A stretch of DNA of 26,645 nt from Nitrospira sp. UBA5699 (GTDB taxonomy: Bacteria > Nitrospirota > Nitrospiria > Nitrospirales > Nitrospiraceae), in the NCBI GenBank assembly GCA_002420105.1, contig DIHJ01000041.1, positions 7,355 to 33,999 on the forward strand. The letters run 5' to 3'. A program made the position numbers and the translations under genes. A model generated the notes under the pieces. The model was not told the DNA's origin. It did not search any database and saw only the letters and a program-made list of their open reading frames with translations. Of this stretch, positions 24,081-26,645 are shown in pieces; position 1 is the stretch's first letter, and every line of letters starts with the position of its first letter.

Positions 24081-24108
24081 TTTACATCCTGCCTCCGGGT
24101 GCTAGTCT
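24081..24108 (+). promoter_or_regulatory. Candidate extended -10 promoter for the 24178 gene
   Basis: TTTACA at 24081-24086, a 16-bp spacer ending in TGC, and TAGTCT at 24103-24108 form an extended -10 type promoter. Transcription would start near 24115, exactly at the edge of the structured leader that follows. Confidence 0.45.
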
Positions 24109-24115
24109 TGGATCA

Positions 24116-24182
24116 GTCATGCCGATGCGGCCGGGATGCTCTTCCCGGCGGCCAGCAACCTCACGGGAGGTGCGGAGATGAC
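24116..24182 (+). ncRNA. Structured leader resembling the SAM-I/SAM-IV riboswitch core
   Basis: Three helices can be drawn. An outer helix pairs GTCAT (24116-24120) with ATGAC (24178-24182). An inner hairpin pairs CCGGGA (24131-24136) with TCCCGG (24143-24148). A third hairpin, 24155-24173, pairs GC-A-ACCTC with GAGGTGC around an ACGG loop, leaving one bulged A. The GCAACC...GGTGC pairing with a bulged A is the best-known sequence signature of the SAM-I/SAM-IV class. The ribosome binding site GGGAGG (24165-24170) and the start ATG lie inside the helices, so closing them would block translation. The usual 5' core of those riboswitches is not clearly matched, and the class is my suggestion only. 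Confidence 0.35.
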
Positions 24183-24819
24183 GGGGGTCGAGACGTTCGC
24201 GTGGCTGGTCCTGGCGTTTGCCGACGGATCCGACTGTCTGATCCAGGCTTCGCTGGACCGACTCCATGACCGGTCCGCCTTCGTGCGCGAAGACGGCTGC
24301 GCCGTCCATTCGCAGCAGGAGGGGAGCTACGTCGTTTTTTGGTCCGACACCCGGTGGGTCGCCATCAAGCTTCCGGAAGGCGCACGCTCGTTATCCTATC
24401 GGTGGGGACGGGCCACGGCCTTCGTGAACGGACTCAGCGTGAAAGTCGCCTATGGAAAGGTCCTCGGTACGCCGCAACCTCGCGCCTCGATCCGTGAGCG
24501 GAGCGACAGGAGCCCGGCCCCGAAATGGAGAATGCGCGGGAACCCATCAACCTTCCTCTTTCCGATCAGCCCTGCCCCGCCACGCGGATCGCCGGTCCCT
24601 GAATCGATTATCTGCCCGCGGCAAGAGCCTGGGCGACGAGCGCCTGCGCCTCGTCTTGAATTCTCGCCAGGTGTTCCTGCCCGCGAAAACTTTCCGCATA
24701 CAGTTTATAGACGTCCTCCGTACCGGAGGGCCTCGCGGCAAACCAGCCGTGGTCGGTCACGACCTTCAGCCCTCCGATCGGCGCATCGTTGCCGGGCGCA
24801 CGGGTCATCATCGCCGTGA
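24178..24819 (+). CDS. Unknown protein, C-terminal half antisense to pgm
   Basis: A 213-codon frame starting at ATG 24178 after GGGAGG. The first 100 or so residues look like a real small domain: TFAWLVLAFADGSDCLIQASLDRL, then GSYVVFWSDTRWVAIKLPEG and FVNGLSVKVAYGKVLG, with GC-rich third positions like the neighbours. From about 24480 on, composition changes to Arg/Pro/Ser-rich sequence without structure, and the last 212 bases overlap pgm in antisense. The true gene may therefore end near 24500 after a frameshift or lost stop; in another frame a TGA stands at 24495-24497. I do not recognise the family. No signal peptide or long membrane segment is evident. Confidence 0.5.
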   Translation: MTGVETFAWLVLAFADGSDCLIQASLDRLHDRSAFVREDGCAVHSQQEGSYVVFWSDTRWVAIKLPEGARSLSYRWGRATAFVNGLSVKVAYGKVLGTPQPRASIRERSDRSPAPKWRMRGNPSTFLFPISPAPPRGSPVPESIICPRQEPGRRAPAPRLEFSPGVPARENFPHTVYRRPPYRRASRQTSRGRSRPSALRSAHRCRAHGSSSP

Positions 24820-26257
24820 TCTTATCGCCGGCAAGCTCCGTGGCGGAAATCTGCGCCGGAGACAGCTTCGACAGAATCGCTTTTTGCTCCGGCGTTGCCG
24901 GCGCGTCGATGCGCTCGTAGACCGGCTCACCCAAGCGTGACGTCAGCTCGCGGTACAGTTCGGAGGGGTCGCGACCGGTCTTCGCCATCATTTCGGCGGC
25001 GAGCAGGTCCATGATGATGCCGTCCTTGTCCGTGGACCAGACGGTGCCGTCGAAGCGCAGGAACGAGGCGCCGGCGCTTTCTTCGCCGCCGAACCCGAGC
25101 GACCCGGCGAGAAGGCCGCCCACGAACCACTTGAAGCCCACCGGCACCTCGACGAGCTTCCGTCCGAGCGCGACCGCAACGCGATCGATCAGGCTGCTGC
25201 TGACGAGGGTTTTGCCGATCCCGGCCTCGGCATTCCATCCGGGACGGTGCGAAAACAGGTACGAAATCGCCGCGGCGAGGTAATGATTCGGGTTCATCAG
25301 ACCGGCGGAGCGCGTCACGATACCGTGCCGGTCATTGTCCGCATCGTTGCCGAACGCCACGTCGAAGCGGTCCTTGAGGGCGATCAGATTCGCCATCGCG
25401 TAGGGAGAGGAGCAGTCCATGCGGATCTTGCCGTCCCAATCCAGCGGCATGAAACGAAAGGTCGGGTCGACGGAGGGATTCACGATTTCGATGTTCAGTC
25501 CGTACCGCTCGACCATCGGTTTCCAGTAGGCAATGCCGGACCCGCCGAGCGGATCAAGGCCGAGCTTCAAGTTGGCGGACCGGATCGCCTCGAGATCGAC
25601 GACGTGGGGAAGATCGCCGATGAAGCCCCCGAGATAGTCATGACGATGCGTCGTGACGGCGCGCTGAGCCTGCTCGAAGGAGATTCTCTGCACCCCCTGA
25701 AGACCGCCGGCAAGGAGGGTATTGGCCCGTTCTTCGATCCACTTTGTCACGTGCGTGTCGGCCGGCCCTCCTTGGGGCGGGTTGTACTTGATGCCGCCGT
25801 CCTCCGGCGGATTGTGCGAGGGCGTAATGACGATGCCGTCGGCAGGCCCCGACCGCCGGCCTTTATTGAAGGTCAGAATGGCATGAGAGATCACCGGTGT
25901 CGGGGTGTACCCTCCATCCTGATCGATCATGACCTCGACCCGGTTCGCGGCCAACACCTCCAAGGCCGTCACAAAAGCCGGCTGCGAGAGCGCATGCGTG
26001 TCCATCCCCAGATAGAGCGGGCCGGTTGTCCCTTGCGCCTGTCGGTATTCACAGATCGCCTGGGTAATCGCCAGGATGTGCCATTCATTAAAGCTTCGCT
26101 TGAAGGATGAGCCGCGATGTCCTGACGTCCCAAACGAAACTCGCTGCTCACGCATCGAAGGATCCGGCCGGTCCGCATGGTAGGCCGCCAGGAGCTTCGT
26201 GATGTCAGCAAGAGCCGAAACCGGTGCCGCACGTCCTGCCGAAGGATGGAGTGCCAT
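24608..26257 (-). CDS. pgm: Phosphoglucomutase, alpha-D-glucose phosphate-specific
   Basis: Interconverts glucose 1-phosphate and glucose 6-phosphate for glycogen and sugar-nucleotide metabolism. The 549-residue protein is of the E. coli Pgm type: FGTSGHRGSS near residue 45, the phosphoserine loop TPSHNPPEDGGIKYNPP, the metal-binding loop DADNDRHG, the sugar-binding GGEESAGASF and the phosphate-binding RPSGTED. The start at 26257 gives MALHPSAGRA, which parallels the E. coli beginning MAIHNRAGQ; an upstream ATG at 26302 lies above the predicted promoter. No Shine-Dalgarno is present. The 3' end overlaps the convergent unknown gene. Confidence 0.96.
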   Translation of the reverse strand: MALHPSAGRAAPVSALADITKLLAAYHADRPDPSMREQRVSFGTSGHRGSSFKRSFNEWHILAITQAICEYRQAQGTTGPLYLGMDTHALSQPAFVTALEVLAANRVEVMIDQDGGYTPTPVISHAILTFNKGRRSGPADGIVITPSHNPPEDGGIKYNPPQGGPADTHVTKWIEERANTLLAGGLQGVQRISFEQAQRAVTTHRHDYLGGFIGDLPHVVDLEAIRSANLKLGLDPLGGSGIAYWKPMVERYGLNIEIVNPSVDPTFRFMPLDWDGKIRMDCSSPYAMANLIALKDRFDVAFGNDADNDRHGIVTRSAGLMNPNHYLAAAISYLFSHRPGWNAEAGIGKTLVSSSLIDRVAVALGRKLVEVPVGFKWFVGGLLAGSLGFGGEESAGASFLRFDGTVWSTDKDGIIMDLLAAEMMAKTGRDPSELYRELTSRLGEPVYERIDAPATPEQKAILSKLSPAQISATELAGDKITAMMTRAPGNDAPIGGLKVVTDHGWFAARPSGTEDVYKLYAESFRGQEHLARIQDEAQALVAQALAAGR

Positions 26258-26266
26258 GATGAGCTC

Positions 26267-26295
26267 TGTGTAGCCTTGATTGCAGGTTGTGTCAA
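26267..26295 (-). promoter_or_regulatory. pgm promoter, leaderless geometry
   Basis: On the minus strand a perfect TTGACA (26295-26290) is followed after 17 bp by TACACA (26272-26267), a weaker -10. The -10 ends nine bases before the pgm ATG, so transcription would start about three bases upstream of it. Confidence 0.5.
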
Positions 26296-26302
26296 CCATC
26301 AT

Positions 26303-26462
26303 AAGCCGCAGGGGTCAGGATGCTGAGGGTCTGGTCGAGGAACGCGGCACGGGTTCGAAAGATTCGATTGACCGGAGGGACGGGACAAGAGTAAAGGGGA
26401 CAGCGATGGATATTCTGACCTCGAGTTGCGAGTTGACATAATAGCCCGAGGCGGAAGGTCTT
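26303..26462. other. Gene-free stretch upstream of pgm
   Basis: No frame here has a start, ribosome binding site and coding-like composition. With the doubtful small frame after it, it forms about 340 bases of non-housekeeping sequence at the window edge, with lower GC than the rest. AAGAGTAAAGGGGACAGCG near 26387-26405 recalls sequence often found beside REP/RAYT-type elements, but I cannot show a repeat from one copy. Confidence 0.4.
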
Positions 26463-26624
26463 TTAGGTTGAAGCCCCTCCTTTCCTTCGGTAGCGTTCCA
26501 CCTCGCACCCGTCGTGTAGGTTCATTAGAGTCCAGCCGATTCCGATGTAGTCGGAATAACAGGACTCCTCCCGGTACAGAAAATATGTCGCGAGCTTCCA
26601 GTCATGCGTTTCAGTGTTTTCCAT
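26463..26624 (-). CDS. Possible 53-residue small protein
   Basis: A short frame beginning METNET-like (MENTETHDWKLATYF) and continuing LYREESCYSDYIGIGWTLMNLHDGCEVERYRRKGG before TAA. An in-frame stop lies 21 bases upstream of the ATG at 26624, so this is its full extent. The amino-acid mix is protein-like, with two cysteines and several aromatic residues. There is no good Shine-Dalgarno, and codon third positions are less GC-rich than in the neighbours, so it may be acquired or not coding. A 7-bp hairpin (26539-26545 with 26551-26557) lies inside. No family is recognised. Confidence 0.3.
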   Translation of the reverse strand: MENTETHDWKLATYFLYREESCYSDYIGIGWTLMNLHDGCEVERYRRKGGAST

Positions 26625-26645
26625 CCAGAGAGAGGGGAGCGATTA

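Noticed and set aside
24158..24171. ACGG-loop hairpin read as a guanidine-II (mini-ykkC) element
   Set aside because: That class needs two hairpins with ACGR loops; the other hairpin here has a TGCTCT loop.
26299..26508. 69-codon minus-strand frame upstream of pgm
   Set aside because: It has no ribosome binding site, and its Arg/Pro/Ser-rich translation shows no fold or family.

Overview
The window is a high-GC, densely packed bacterial chromosome segment made almost entirely of housekeeping genes. Gene content and order (clpC with a UVR motif, tsaD-hflX-nth-yicC-gmk-rpoZ-coaBC, aroQ-efp-accB-accC, paired membrane desaturases, a minimal bifunctional PutA, an Mrp-Rieske-LipA group) are what I would expect from a Nitrospira-like member of the Nitrospirota. 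That assignment is an inference; no rRNA or other taxonomic marker is present. I see no CRISPR array, tRNA, rRNA, intact insertion sequence or phage gene.

Layout. Positions 1-1689 hold the 3' part of clpC, closed by a hairpin terminator. From 1814 to 9321 seven genes plus a TPR-protein gene run on the plus strand with gaps of a few bases or 4-bp stop/start overlaps: tsaD, hflX (apparently starting at ATT), nth, yicC, gmk, rpoZ, coaBC and the TPR gene. They cover tRNA modification, ribosome rescue, base-excision repair, RNA turnover, nucleotide and CoA synthesis and an RNA polymerase subunit. A clear sigma70-type promoter at 9345-9373 starts a second plus-strand run: aroQ, efp, accB, accC, thiE. 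BioD and an SDR oxidoreductase follow on the minus strand, so the two biotin-dependent carboxylase subunits lie near a biotin-synthesis gene.

The second half has shorter units facing each other. A secreted protein of unknown function converges on, and overlaps, putA. putA and the first of two tandem fatty-acid desaturase genes diverge from overlapping promoters. Then comes a plus-strand run linked to iron-sulfur biology: an Mrp/ApbC-type ATPase, a Rieske ferredoxin, two unknown 121-residue proteins and lipA. A small secreted protein, a gene of unknown function whose leader recalls the SAM-I/SAM-IV riboswitch core, and a convergent phosphoglucomutase gene follow. The last 340 bases hold no secure gene.

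The points most worth a second look are the riboswitch-like leader at 24116-24182, the ATT start of hflX, the altered CoaC active site, three genes with leaderless-type starts, two tail-to-tail coding overlaps and the Mrp-Rieske-unknown-unknown-LipA cluster. None is a proven new system.
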